A stretch of 36,335 bases of DNA. It comes from Gnetum montanum. Taxonomy: Eukaryota > Streptophyta > Gnetopsida > Gnetales > Gnetaceae. Below are positions 1-11,680 of this stretch, piece by piece. The first letter of the stretch is position 1. Each line of letters starts with the position of its first letter. The position numbers were made by a program, and so were the translations under genes. The stretch is taken from contig MNCI01001481.1 in NCBI GenBank assembly GCA_015680685.1, forward strand, positions 157,033 through 193,367, in the 5' to 3' direction. Below the pieces are notes generated by a model. That model saw only the letters and a list, made by a program, of their open reading frames with translations. It did no database searches and was not told the origin of the DNA.

Positions 1-1245
1 GATGTTGATATTATGATATGGTTCTTTTGATAAAACAAGCAATAAGTCCACACTATCCATTCATCCATTCAACTCTGTGGTCTCCCTTCGCTTGGACCTA
101 TACAGTCCCTTTTTTCTAATCAACTTCTTAATAAGTTGGTGGCTTGGTATTTTTCAAACTAAAGGAAGGACTCAATGGTTGAAAAGGGTGTGACTTCAAG
201 GGCATTCGATGCATTTGTGCTAGCCATTCTCTTGGGTGCTTAGATGCTTTTTCTTGGGTTTTCCGCCATTCTGCCATTGATCAAATATGAGGAAGCTAAG
301 TGAATAACAATAAGTCTTTGCATAGTGTGGTTCTCATAAAAAAATAGAAAAGAAAGTGGGAATTTAAAGCATACCCCTTAAACATAATAAAGAAATATGG
401 GCTACAAGCAGAAAGACATGTTACCCATGCTTGAAGGTTCCCTCTCACTAAGGCCCTTTCTTGCTTCCTGCTTCTCCATCTTGCTCTCCTTGGGATGGTG
501 GTGACTCTTTGTGGAGGCATTCTTGTTGCTTCAAGAGGATGGATTGGCCAAGTGTATTGATGCCAGGTCACTAAATGAGGATGGTTTGAGTCCAAATTTG
601 GAATGAGTTCTACTCAATCACATTAACCATGAAATACACAAGGGACTTTAGACAACTTTCCTCTTGGGATTCCATTCCATTTCTACTCTTCATCTTTCTT
701 TCCATTTTCTACCTCATTACCGATTTTATGATTAGTCCATATCTTGGTTGATGCATTGTTTTTCCTTGGTAAATTCTTGTGGGTAAGTTTTTAACTCTTG
801 CTTCCAAATGACATTCCTAGAGCCTATGAACTCTTCATTTTGTGGGTTTGTCAGGGCATAAAGGGCATGAGCCTACTTTGGGAAGGACCCACTGGCATTT
901 CTTTTTTGTGCAATTGTTAAGTTCTTTTCCTTAAATATTATCTGCAATCAACAATTTCTCGTTTCATCCTGATTTTTAACATTCCCTTTATTGGTGTTGC
1001 CGTTATTTTTTCCATCTTTCTTGTTCCTTATATTTTTCCATCTTATTAATACTAGAGGTTCGCTCTTAGTCATGGGGGCCTTGGCACAAATTTTTCAATT
1101 TCTCCATTCTACTACTTGCCTAACCCCTACACCTTGGGTAGTTATCAGTAATAAAACTCTAACCCAATTTCTGCCATAACCACAACCTAGCCAATGCTCT
1201 TTATATTGAGGTAAGGTATCAACTGCATTATGGCTTACTTATCCT
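1..1245 (+). other. Post-pol non-coding region of E1
   Basis: No frame here stays open with recognisable protein similarity. The stretch matches the E7 sequence after pol and, on the opposite strand, E6 (14480-15067). It diverges from E7 after about 960, where E7 carries a U3-like block and E1 does not. Confidence 0.65.
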
Positions 1246-1275
1246 TGCTCATTCGTGACTGTGTTGTGTGTGCAG
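1246..1275 (+). promoter_or_regulatory. Putative 3' splice site upstream of the short 3' exon of E1
   Basis: A pyrimidine and TG-rich run, GTGTTGTGTGTGCAG, ends in AG at 1274-1275 with a possible branch site upstream. The same run occurs on the minus strand of E6, where ATG follows the AG directly; in E1 the next bases are GTG. Splicing for the 3' ORF is known in some Athila-type elements; here it is inferred from sequence only. Confidence 0.4.
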
Positions 1276-1655
1276 GTGGCGATTACACAAACTATGGACT
1301 AGAATAGGAGGAAGCACTAGGGATGGAATGAAGCTGGAACGTTTATGCAGGGAACAAGTTTGGTCGCGTGGCTATGGATAAACAATGGAGGATGCAATCG
1401 TGATGTTGGCAGCAATGCACCTCATTTTCTTTTCTCCCTCTTTCTTTTCAAGTTATTAAGTGAAGGTCTGGATGTCATCCATGTACAGTGTTCACCACAA
1501 TGGTCATGAACACTAATGTTGTAATGTATTGTGTTGTTGATCTGTTCATCAGGCACTTTGAGTCTATTATTACCTATTGTTGTCAGTTCTCATTCAGTCA
1601 ATAAACCCATACCTTTCCAATATTTTGTAAGGAACTTGAGGATGAGTTTTCATTC

Positions 1656-1668
1656 AATCATGGGGGTA
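1656..1668 (+). other. Polypurine tract of E1
   Basis: CATGGGGGTA lies directly before the LTR start. It follows the conserved GATGAGTTTTCATTCA motif that precedes the 3' LTR in E1, E3, E6, E7 and E8. It would prime plus-strand DNA synthesis. Confidence 0.75.
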
Positions 1669-2390
1669 TGATGAGCCACGATATCATGTACACGATATCC
1701 TAGCCTTCCACGTGATATCGCGTCTTACCTCATTGCCTATAAATAAGAGGCGGGAGCACTTGGTTTGCATAGTTAGTCTTAGTTCCTAACCCAAACTCTT
1801 GCCTTTTCTCCCTCTCAAATTTAGAATTATTTCTATGTGCTTGCAATAGGAGTCATAAAGTGAACGGATCTTTATTCGAGCATTGTGTACCTGAGCACAC
1901 CTTGTGTATGGCAATAAAGACAAACTTTGTGATAAACCTTGCAACATTCATAATAGATTAATTAATGTTAATTACTATTACTTAATTCTTTCCTTAGTTA
2001 ATTCATGATTCTCTCTCACCCTACAACTCTCCTAAGTAAGCACACACAATACAATCACTTTAAGCATGCGTGTAACACTTGGCAACCCAGTAATAATTAG
2101 CGTTTGGTAATCCCAATACTGTTGCACTCGTTCAAGATGTGTACAACAAGTGAGAATGGATACTAGTGTTAGGATCAGTTAGAGCCTAGTTAATAAGTAG
2201 TTAATCATATGCCTCAAGTTTACTTAACAATACAATCATGACATACAAGTAACCTTGGGAAGACAATGATTGATCAACCCATTCTTATTCCACAAAGGCA
2301 CATAAGCACTTAGTCCTTGGAATTCGACCAAATCATGCATGGATGCTCGTATTTGTATGGTTGAGCATAGGGATACCTCACCACTCATCA
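1669..2390 (+). repeat. LTR of E1 (3' LTR, GATATC-type U3)
   Basis: The LTR is 722 bp and runs from TGATGAGCC to CTCATCA, so the ends are inverted repeats. U3 holds GATATC palindromes followed by a TATAAATAAGAGG promoter box near 1738, and a CAATAAAG polyadenylation-like signal follows near 1912. Its closest relative in the window is the minus-strand LTR at 13285-14074. Confidence 0.9.
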
Positions 2391-3647
2391 ACTACTATTC
2401 TTCAAGAGATACCATGACCTCTCTAGCGCTATGATTCGACCTCATGGGCAATTGTCTTCTTTGGACCAAACAAATAGATCCACCTCTAGCCATCAGGTTA
2501 ATTATTTAAGCCACCTCATTTAGGTAACTCATTACTAATTTGTACATAGATGGGTCCCTGCCACTCATGCCTGCTTGTTTCTCTTGCTTACTCAAGAGCC
2601 ATTCTCAATATTCGCATAACCATTTGGTTGTTACAGTGATGTCTGGCATAATTGTTTGAGTGGTAGGTGTAGGTGGTGACTGCTACTCCTCTTCTTGAAT
2701 GGTAGTTGTAGGCATTTTATCTTTCATCATTTCTATCCAATTAGTAGTTGGAGCATACCTAATAGCATTGTTTGTATAATAGACTATTCCTCCCCTCTAA
2801 TAGAGTTTTCTGATGAGGCAAGGAGAGGGGAGTGCCTTCCTTCCATGTTTATTTTTTTAAAACCACTTCTCCATCTCTAGATAGATTAGTTGTGAAAGGT
2901 TGACAAGGAATCTCCCACTCATAGTAGCATATGCATGGGTAGAAAAGAAAGTGATTTTGTTTGTCCTTACCATGGGATTGAGGTGGAATATTGCAATCTT
3001 GTAGTGGATCCTTTCTCCCAGTGTGAGCATGCCAAACTCCATACAGTCGACACCATAGCACTAGCACACCCATTTTTGATGTTGGGGTTTGCCTACATTG
3101 GAATCTCAGTGAGACTCTTCCCTATTTCTGGCAACCCAAGCACTTCAGCAATGGCCTACACCAAGTAGGACATTGAGAAGTCCTTGATTTTGATGGTTGA
3201 ACTAGCCTACCTATTGCTCCAGAATAAAAACGTCTCTCCCATGTACCAAACCCTGGTAAAAGTGATGATTGGCCACATGGGAGAGGCCTTTAGTTGGTCC
3301 TACACTTATTTCAGTGCTTGCTCTAGGAAAGGGCCAAAGTTTAGCTCTTGGAGCACTATTTTTTGGACCTCCCTTGATCTAATCTGATTTAAGTAAGCAT
3401 TTTTCAAGGTCACCTCAAGATATGCTTGTTAAGCTGGTGCATCATCTTGGTGGAAGTGTTCTGTTGCTATTGTTGGTTTTGGAATCTATCGAATAGATTC
3501 CACCTCACCCTCTTCCCTAAGAGGACCTATGGCATGGGTTGTAAGTGGTTCTTCTTGGGCTAGTTCTTAGCCCTTTTCCATTCTAGGTTGTTTCTCCATT
3601 GGTTGAGATAGTCTTGCTTCCTGCGTGTGTTTCCCTTTCAGTGCCAT
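2391..3647 (-). pseudogene. ORF3 of E2, N-terminal part, cut by E1
   Basis: The putative start ATG (complement of 3645-3647) reads MALK and corresponds to the MAPK start of E7 ORF3 at 30909. The best preserved piece is 2857-3042, 61 codons, which contains RIHYKIAIFHLNP and FLVNLSQL; E7 has RIYFKIAAYDLNP and FLVNLPQL at the same place. That match in two old copies on opposite strands marks this as real protein sequence, not chance. I recognise no domain and see no clear membrane segment. The coiled-coil C-terminal half would lie left of the E1 insertion. Stops and frameshifts break the frame. Confidence 0.7.
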
Positions 3648-4094
3648 TTGTGGTCATAACACAGTCATGGATTAGTAGATATAATGTGTAACTTTAAATT
3701 TTTGAATACCTTCTCTCGTTAGTTAGTTAGACTTTGGCTAAAGTTGGACCATGGTAAATTGATTATTTTATTATCATGTTATTAATTATTTATTTACTGA
3801 TTTTTATTATAAATGTCACCGAAGCTCGTTAGAAAGGTTTAACTCTTGTAATTTGGTGTTTAATAGTTTATTTTTTAGTTAAACCTTTCTGGGAGTTAGA
3901 AAAATGGAAAAAAAATTCTATAAAAAAATGGTACATTTGTGGCCCCCATGACGAAGAGCTTATCTTTGATAGTTACAGGGTTGAAAAATGGAGTGATTTA
4001 GATAAACAGTTAGGAAGTTATGGGCTCTGGAATGTTCTAGGCTCTGAAAATTTGAAAAACTCCCTTGGAGTTTTTGAGAAAATGTAAAAATTTC

Positions 4095-4200
4095 CAAGTG
4101 GGGTCACACATATATATAGAATTTTTCCACTATGTCGATGGGGTCCCTTATATGGGTCCTCATGTATGGGTTACTCCATCAACAGGGCCTCGTATACAAA
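4095..4200 (-). promoter_or_regulatory. Internal U3-like block with TATA stretch, E2
   Basis: In plus coordinates the block reads TATATATAG, TCGATGGGG, then CAGGGCCT. E2's own LTR has CATCGATGGGG and GAGGGCCT at 34679-34710. In E2's orientation the repeat motifs come first and the TATA stretch follows, as in its LTR. It lies about 450 bp upstream of the ORF3 start. A promoter role is inference. Confidence 0.4.
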
Positions 4201-5720
4201 GCCCTTAGGAAAATTTTGAAATTTAAATATCTTAAACAATACAAGGAATTTTTCAATGAATTTGAGTCCATGGAATCCTAGAAAAGCCAAAAATTTGATG
4301 AAATCATTGAAGAGGATCTCTGAAATCTCAAAAATTCACAAATTTGAAGGAGAATATGTTTATTGAACAAAATATGTAAAGGAGCACATGGTTTGATGCA
4401 AAACATGGATGTATGAAAGATTTTGATTGCAAGAATGCCTAAGGATAAGGTACTTAATGAACCCAACCAAGAGATATGCAAGTGGATCCTTTCCATAGCA
4501 AGCATATGCCTTGTTTGCCCTTGCATAACCTCAACCTAAGGAGTCCATGGGCTTCATGGGTGATTAATGGTTGATGGAAGTTAAGGACCAAAACCCAAAA
4601 TATTCTACCTTGGAATTCAAATATGTCAAACCAAGACATGGAATTAAGAACATGTCCTTCAGTACTGAGGTGAGTTTTGGATAGCAAAGACAGATGATGG
4701 AGAAGGTGGAATGGAATTTCAAGTTGAGATCATAAGAAATCCCTTATGGAGTTTGTGTTTAAAATGACTTGAGAAAATCCATCCTTGGTCCAAACCAAAA
4801 CCAACCTCTTTCAGTGACTTCACATCACCACTCCAAGATCGATCCACCCCCTTGAGATACAAAAGTTCTTCCTCAAAATAATCACCATTTCATAAATAGA
4901 GAAAAAGAGAAGGAAGAAGTGATAGAGTGCCTAAGTTAGAGGGAATCTTCAAGCATGGATCACATGTCTTTCTTGTCCCATAACTAGTTCTTGTAGCCCA
5001 TTTATTTGTCTAAGGGATGTGCCTTGAATTTCCATCATGTTTGTTTTTTTTCTTTTTGGATGTGAACCACACCATGCAAAGACTTTATTTGACTTCTTGT
5101 TATTGGTTGACATGGAATGGTAAGAAGTCTATAAAAACACTCAAGCATCTAAGTAGAAAAGTATAAAGAGTATTGAGTCCCCTTGAAGTCACACCCTATA
5201 TAAACTTTTGAATCCTTTCCAATTTTGTAAACTACCAAGCTCACAAATTTATTAAAGGTTTCTTTAATGAAAGGGACCTCAAATGTCCAAAATAAGAGAA
5301 ACCAGAGAGTTTGTGAATGGGTGGATGTTGTGGACTCATTGCCTGTTACATGAAAAAGAAACCATGACTTAGCCATCAATACAAAAATTCAAAAATATAA
5401 GCCAAAAATTAGCAAATAAAACATGAAGTATAAACCACCATTAGTAGTAGCTACAACACCATTGTGTCTTGTTGGCACAAAGCACATTTATTAGCAAGAA
5501 TTTGGAAATCATACTAAAACAAAGAAAAATAAATAAGAAAGTGTAAAATATTCAAGAATGATTTAAATGTACTAGTGATGGTGTAAAACAAAAAATGGTG
5601 TAAAATAGAAAAAAGCTTGAAAATCAAAAAGGTGTAAAATAAACAAACTATAAAGACAAAAATGTGTAAAATAAAAAATTAGAAAAACTGAGGAGCCACA
5701 TAGATGATTAACTTGGATGG

Positions 5721-5740
5721 CCATCTCCCCCGTAACTGAG
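5721..5740 (-). other. Polypurine-like motif just after pol, E2
   Basis: The minus strand reads CTCAGTTACGGGGGAGATGG. E7 has CTCAGTCATGGGGGAGAT at the same place (28892-28909). Both resemble the true PPT context, TTCAGTCATGGGGGTATGA, next to the LTRs. Confidence 0.5.
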
Positions 5741-5744
5741 TTGG

Positions 5745-7040
5745 AAGGAGGACATCCAAAAAATTAAGCATGGTTGTCCATTTGTTGAGGTATTCATTGC
5801 ACCAACTTGCTTGTGCTCATGGAAAGGCTTTACTTGTTAGATGTTGACCAATTGCTTTTTATTTGGGCTCTCAAGTTTGTATATGGTCATGGCCCCAGAA
5901 GGAAAGGTTTCGTCAATTATATAGGGTCCTTTCCACAACATTTGAAATTTGGTTTTCTAAGGTACGTGTGTGGGATTCTAGTAAAGAATCTTATCTCCCA
6001 GTTGAAATTTCACTTTTTGTATTCTAAGGTCATGTTATTGCTTATTGAATGCCTTGTGTACTTCATTCAAAGATAAGGCTACCAATTGATTTTCATCTAG
6101 TACATTCAAGTTGATCAGTCTTTCTCTTTATGCTAGGTTTAGGTCAAGATCCAAGTCATAGGCTATTGAAAGTGTATAGAATTCAGATTGAATTGGAAGT
6201 GTTGGAAGTTTTCTGTACACTAGCTCATAAGAAGAGTAGCCTATAGGGAGTTTCCATGTTGAGAAATAGGCCCAAAGGACATCGTTGAGTGTTGTGCTCT
6301 AGTCTCTCCTATATTTGCTTATGGTCCTTGTTAGGGTCTTTGTGATCTTCCTATTGGTGACCTCTACTTGACTATTGTCTTGGGAGTGATAGGGTGTTGT
6401 TCATTTATGTTCAACCCCCAAGTTTTGCATGAGTTTTTGAAAAGTGGCACCTATAAAATGGGTTCCATTATTAGAAATCAATACACATGGCACACCAAAC
6501 TTTTTTACAACACTTTGTTGTACAAATCAAGCAGTAGTGGATGATGTACAATTAGTGATAGTTGTTACTTCTTTCCATTTGGTGCAATAGTCAACTACTA
6601 CAATGATATACACCTTTCCATTAAACATGGATGCAATGGGACCCATGAACTCGATGCCCCATATGTCAAAGGGCTCCATTCATGGTTGAATTCATGGGTT
6701 GAATTCACTATTAAAGATCCTCCATTCATGTAGTTATCCCATCATCTCTTTGACAACATTCACAAGATCGGACAAATTGATGGGCATCCTTGAAGATTGT
6801 AGACCATTAGTATCTTGCCATTATGATTTTTATGGTTATGCATCTCCATGCATAGTGGCCTCTGCAAGGGCCTTTGTGAGCATCCTAGAGAATGCGCAAT
6901 TGATCTACATCATGGACATGCCAATGAACCATGCCATCGATGCATACCTTATAAAGGTGTCCATTAATTTCCATGATGAAGAAATGGTTCTTTCTACCTA
7001 TGGTCTAGATCTTGTGACATCTCTTGAGTGAGAAGGTACA
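5745..7040 (-). pseudogene. Integrase of E2, decayed
   Basis: Reading right to left: zinc-binding region near 6850-7040, catalytic core about 6300-6680, GPY/F-type end near 5900-5935 (GPYIIDE). The core shows VVVDYCTKWKE, GTHFIGATF and QVEVTN, all typical of Ty3/gypsy integrases. The first catalytic position reads GIEFMG, where GIDFMG is usual, and the second is Asn (codon 6470-6472) in SNNGTHF, where SDNG is usual. The third, Glu in QVEVTN, is kept. There is no chromodomain. The enzyme would insert element DNA into the genome; this copy cannot do so. Confidence 0.85.
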
Positions 7041-7530
7041 TGAGGATGCCATGATACAATTTTGATTTAGTGGGCACATGTTTATTTTTTGCTCCTATAA
7101 AGAGAAGTTCATCTAGAAAGTAATCAGAGAGTGGACTCTCCTCCTCTTTATTATCCCATGTTAACCAAGAGAGATGGTCAGCAACCACATTCTTAGTCCC
7201 TTACCAATCTACCATTGTGAGATCGAATTCTTACAAGATCATGAGCCATTGTATGATACAGGGGCTCATCATTGACTTATTCATTAGGAAGTAGATGCCA
7301 CTTTGTAGCCAAGCACACAGTGCCTAAACTTTTCGAGAGCATACAACACTATCATTAGTTCTTTCTCAGTTGTGATGTAATTCAATTGTGCACCCAAAAT
7401 GTTGCAACTTACACAGTGGATGTAATATGGATGCTTCTTATCATCCAGTTGCTTAAGCATAGCACCCAAGGCATAATTAATTGCATCTATCATTATATGA
7501 AATGGCTTGGACTAGTCTAGTTCTCGTAGA
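6994..7530 (-). pseudogene. RNase H and linker of E2
   Basis: The segment 7284-7493 reads MIDAINYALGAML and, further on, EKELMIVLYALEKFRH. These are the beta-strand with the first catalytic Asp and the helix with the catalytic Glu of gypsy RNase H; both residues are kept. Downstream, 6994-7188 starts MVADHLSWL, the ADHLSRL-like hallmark at the RNase H/integrase linker. The domain would degrade RNA in the RNA-DNA hybrid during reverse transcription. The frame breaks between the two open segments. Confidence 0.85.
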
Positions 7531-8560
7531 ATTAGAGTTTCAACAAGTTTTTCCTTTAGCTATTGGAATGCATGTTCACACTCCTTGGTCTAGATGAATG
7601 GAGAATCTTTCTTTGTAAGCTCAACCAATAGCTTTGAGATCTTAGAGAAATTCTCTATAAACCACCAGTAGTGACCAGTGTGTCCAAGGAATGATTAGAT
7701 GTATTTGACTATCTTTACTTGGCATGTGATTCCTTGAATGAACCTTATCTTTTCTGGGTCTACCTCAATCCTTGCCTAAGTAATTTTGTGCTCTAGTACT
7801 ATGCCCTTCTGGACCATTAAGTGGCATTTCTACCAATTGAGCCTAAGCTTTGTTTCAACACATCTTTTTAGTACTTGATCAAGGTGACCTAGGGCTTGCT
7901 CAAATGTAGCACCATAGGTAGAGAAGTCATCCATGAAGACCTCTACCCCACTACCAATCTACTATTGAAAAATATTAAGGACTAGGCATTGAAATGTTGT
8001 AGGAACATTGTATAGACCTAATGACATCTTACAATATGCAAAAGTCCCCGAGGAACTCATGAATGTTGTCTTGGGCCGATCTTTTGATGCAATCTGGATT
8101 TAGCTATAGCCACTATAACCATCCAAGAAGCTATAATAGTAATGCCTAAAACCGATGTCTAATACTTGGTCCAAAAATGGCAATGGAAAGTGATCTTTAA
8201 ATGTTACCATATTCAATAGCCTAAAATCAATGCAAATCCACCACTTTCCACCTTTCTTTGACACAATTATGAGTGGGCTAACCCACTCACTATCCGCAAT
8301 GGGATACATGAACCCTACCTTGAGGAGTTGTTCAATTTCCTCTTTGATGATCTACTTCAACTTGGGATTTTGCCACCTCTACAGTTGCCTTCTTGGCTTC
8401 ATGGCCAGGTTGGTGTAGATGTAATGCTAGCATACCCTTGGATCAATTCTAATTAATTCAAGATATGATCAAGAAAAGGTTGTTCATCATTTGCTGACCA
8501 CCTTCAACAACTTATCTTTTTATTTGGGAGTAAGATTTGCATTGATTATAACCAGCTTGT
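7531..8560 (-). pseudogene. Reverse transcriptase of E2
   Basis: The open segment 8100-8309 reads SEWVSPLIIVSKKGG, CIDFRLLN, HFPLPFLDQVLD and FLDGYSGYS, the fingers and first palm motifs of a Ty3/gypsy RT of Athila/Tat type. The catalytic box FMDDF is intact at 7923-7937. KKGG is followed almost directly by CIDF; Athila RTs I remember carry about 20 extra residues there. Several stops and frameshifts interrupt the rest. The enzyme would copy element RNA into DNA; this copy is dead. Confidence 0.9.
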
Positions 8561-9332
8561 CATTTTTTAAAAATACATACTCCATGCCAGCTAGTAGAGT
8601 TTTTAACTCTAGGGGTTCTAACTTGAAATGATCAGGGATTACACACCTTCCCCAATAGGTATCATCAGCTTCATCATCAAAGAGTTAGTGATGAACTTAC
8701 TCAAGTTCATCCAAACTTTCAACATAAGCACATGTCAGGCTCTCAAGGATTTCATGTATAGTGTGCTACTATCAAAGTCAGCTATTAGCCACTGGGTACC
8801 CTCCAATTTTTTGGCTACCACATATAGACACCTTTGGATATCAGTTTCATGTGCACACTAATTGCATGCTTTAATGAATGTACTTTTAATGGACTAGATT
8901 TTCTACATGTAATTGCACATATTATCACTGTATAGGATGCATGGAACATGCTTTTTCTTAAGGCATCAAAATTTGTTTTCTTTGGAGATTTTCAATTAGA
9001 GGTCCCTAATGCCCATTCGTGCATCAATCGTGCTTAACCATGCATGTCCCATAATGATGGGGAAGTCACCTTTATAGTTTTCTACCTTAATCACTAGAAA
9101 ATTGGTAGGATAGGACCACCCACAAACTATAGTCACAATGTCCTCCACTAATCTCAAAGGAACAATGATTAACTAGTCTACTAATTCCAAAAAAATATTG
9201 CTCTTCCTGAGAGGTGGTAGGTTCCAGGTTTTGTGCATGTCATGGGAGATGAAATTGACATTGAAACTAGAATTAAGAAGAGCCTTACATGGCTCATGTC
9301 TAGTGATATCTGTAAGTAAATAAGAGGACTTC
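8561..9332 (-). pseudogene. Protease and protease-RT linker of E2, interrupted by E3
   Basis: On the minus strand near 9240-9295 the sequence reads PCKALLNSS and later VNFISHD. E7 reads PCKAFLDSG and VNLISHD at the same place. The catalytic DSG of this retroviral-type aspartic protease is therefore NSS in E2 (9266-9274). The linker toward RT (8600-9230) aligns with the open 25378-25992 segment of E7. The reading continues at 16718 behind the E3 insertion. Confidence 0.8.
9328..9332. repeat. Target-site duplication of E3, left copy (ACTTC)
   Basis: ACTTC directly precedes the LTR start at 9333 and recurs at 16718-16722 directly after the LTR end at 16717. Five bases is the usual Ty3/gypsy duplication length. 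Confidence 0.9.
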
Positions 9333-9981
9333 TGATGAGTCGCCATTTAGTCAACCGCAATATCGCGTACGTGATATCGCAACCTATCTCCTCATCTATA
9401 AATAAGAGGTAGATAGTTCCGATAAGAAGTTCCTAGTTTAGTGTTAGTTTTTATTTTAGCTTTTATTTTTCCTCTCAATCCTTTTCCTCCCAATGTATGC
9501 CCACAATGTGGTGATTGTAATTGTATGACATCCTTTATTCGAGTGTGACATGTTTGGACATGCACATGACTAGAAATAAAGATCAAGATTACTTCATCAT
9601 TGTAGCATTCACTTAGCTTAATTATTTATTTTATTGTTATTTATTGCTTTCCTAGTTAATCTCTTCTCACCCTAAACTCTTGTTAAACACGAAATGATTA
9701 TGACTTGATCACAAGCATTTAAGTGTGACTACTTGGTAACCTAATAGCATACTTAGGATCTACGCTTGGTAATCCCAGTGGTAGTCATGCACAAGGTCCA
9801 AGATGTGTACAGATGATTGAGGAACGGATACTCATCGCACTTAGGCTAGCTTAGATTCTCTCTCACCCTTTCTCTCTTAGCTTAGTTAATATTACTTTCC
9901 ATTGTCCTCAGGAGTAGCATTAGCATAGGAACACACCATACACCTCACTCTGGACTAAACCATATGTGAAAAAGTTAACAC
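9333..9981 (+). repeat. 5' LTR of E3, 3' end deleted
   Basis: It starts TGATGAGTCGCC, carries GATATCGCGTACGTGATATC in U3, and has TATAAATAAG at about 9397-9406. It aligns with the LTR at 15913-16717 until TTAACAC at 9981, where the partner goes on with TAGTCCAGG. About 155 bp of LTR end, the PBS, the leader and the start of gag are missing; gag follows at once. Confidence 0.85.
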
Positions 9982-11680
9982 TTTCCTACTTTCTTAGGAG
10001 GCTATGACTTAGATCTGCAACAACATTTACAACCCTTCTATGATGCTTATACATGGAACAACATTGATAACGGTTGGTAAAAACTCAAGCTCTTTCCTAT
10101 GACACTCGTTGGCCAAGAAAAAGTATGGTATAGATCATTAAAACCAAATTCAATACAACATTGGCCAACAATGATAGAACTCTTTAACGAAAGATATCAA
10201 ACCTACACAAGAGTGTAATCCTTGAGGAAATGAATCCAAGAGTGGAGACAAGCACAACATGAACCCTTGGACATGGCCTTAGAAAGATATTATGCACTAT
10301 TAAACAACTATCCAGGCCATGGGTTCTTCGAGGAAAGGCTAATGTATCATGTCATTGATGGGCTTCATGATGAAAAAAGAAAGATCCTACGGATGTATGC
10401 CCAAGGTCAACTATACGAACTACGAATCTGTCAAGTCCAAGAGCTTATTAAGCAGGTAGCAAAAGAATAAGAAGAAATGGCTAGATGGGAGAGTGTTGAA
10501 AAGCATCAACAGGACCAAAATATCAACTTAACAAATGTCCATGATCATAAAAAGGAGAAATCAACCTATCACAAGGAGAAAGAACCATCTTTGCCGATAC
10601 AATAATCATTAGAGGAAGTCGAGGCAAAGATCAATAAGATGTTGGAATGGACGTATAAAAAGCATGGAGAATATATCAATATTATTGGAGATAGAGTTTT
10701 GACAACCCAAGAAAGAGGACATAATATCATTAGACAATCGGAAAGAAGGGATAAAGAAAATAAGAGCTCAACAGTTGATCATACGTATGAATGCAACATT
10801 TGCTTGTACAATCACCCCAAGGGTCAATTCCCAATCTTGTTATGTTTATACGAGCATTGGAAAAACACGTTACACCCAGAGTTCATACAGAGATACTGTG
10901 TTCGATCACAGTCGTAACAATTCCAGTCATGGGGGAAGCCACCACTCAATTGGAGACACCCTTCATATCATTCGAACCTAAATGCTTATCTAGTTCAACA
11001 TCTTGTTTCCCAAACTAGGTCAATATACTCTATCTCGCTGCATTACCATTCTCCTCAATACTATCAGCCCATGTTCTCAACACAATCACCACCTTGTGCA
11101 CCTTACACTTCTCCTAATTTTCAACATGCTCATTTTTTCCCTCCTTCTACATCACCACCAACTGTTCCTAAGGTGATTCCACCACAACAACAACCCATGA
11201 ATGTTACTTGTGCTAATATTTCCAACAGCAGTGAGAGACCTCACCAACATCGAAGGTGTCCCTTCTTTAGAAATGACCCTAGGAAAGGACAACACAATTC
11301 CAAGGCCACTACATCCTCCAACTCAGCACAAGTCCAACACTATGGTGCATCGAACCCAACACCTCATGTTACTTTATTAGGGCCACCAATTAACACTCCA
11401 ACAATCATATGGCCCAATCAACATAGCCATGGAGAGCAACATGCTGATCCTTGCATACCATCTAACAGTCCCAATTATCATAGTGGGTCAAATTGTTATC
11501 CAAAAACTACATCTTATAAATTGCCCCACTATGCTTACTATAATCAAGTGTGTGAACCCCAATGGGGTAAGTATGGCCAAGTCTCAATACTTCCAACATG
11601 CAAGGATCCTCATCTTCCATTTATTAATCCTTTCCATCCTCAACCATTTAGTTATGAGGGATATCCCCCATTCCAGTAAC
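9982..11680 (+). pseudogene. gag of E3, N-terminus deleted
   Basis: One frame (10267-10470, 10639-10917 and 11071-11679 are all in register) encodes a capsid-like block, a zinc knuckle and a Pro/Gln-rich C-terminus. The capsid part shares with E7 the pattern WYRSL, SIQHW, ELFNERYQ, EPLD, ERYYALL and AQGQLYE, typical of the retrotransposon gag family. The knuckle at 10792-10827 reads CNICLYNHPKGQ; its fourth ligand is Gln where E2 and E7 have Cys. Internal stops sit mostly where Trp or Gln are expected. The frame ends with TAA at 11678-11680 and no protease or pol follows. Gag would coat element RNA in virus-like particles. Confidence 0.8.

Larger units (their letters stand above)
1..2390 (+). 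mobile_element. E1: 3' part of an Athila-like Ty3/gypsy element, cut by the left window edge
   Basis: This is the 3' end of a plus-strand element: post-pol non-coding sequence, a short 3' exon-like segment, polypurine tract and 3' LTR. Bases 1 to about 960 resemble the E7 region 29230-30160 in the same order, for example the AAGGGTGTGACTTCAAGG block near 187. It lacks the coiled-coil ORF3 found in E7. The sequence right of 2390 reads as minus-strand ORF3 of E2, so E1 is inferred to be inserted in E2. Its 5' LTR and left target duplication lie outside the window. Confidence 0.8.
3648..5744 (-). other. Non-coding region between pol and ORF3 of E2
   Basis: No coding potential is visible. The region matches 28889-30908 of E7 in inverted order, for example the complement of 5160-5200 against the E7 block near 29410. 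It contains a U3-like block with a TATA stretch (about 4095-4200), a 14-bp inverted repeat (3831-3890), five GTGTAAAA copies (5541-5673) and a polypurine-like motif at its pol end (5721-5740). Confidence 0.7.
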
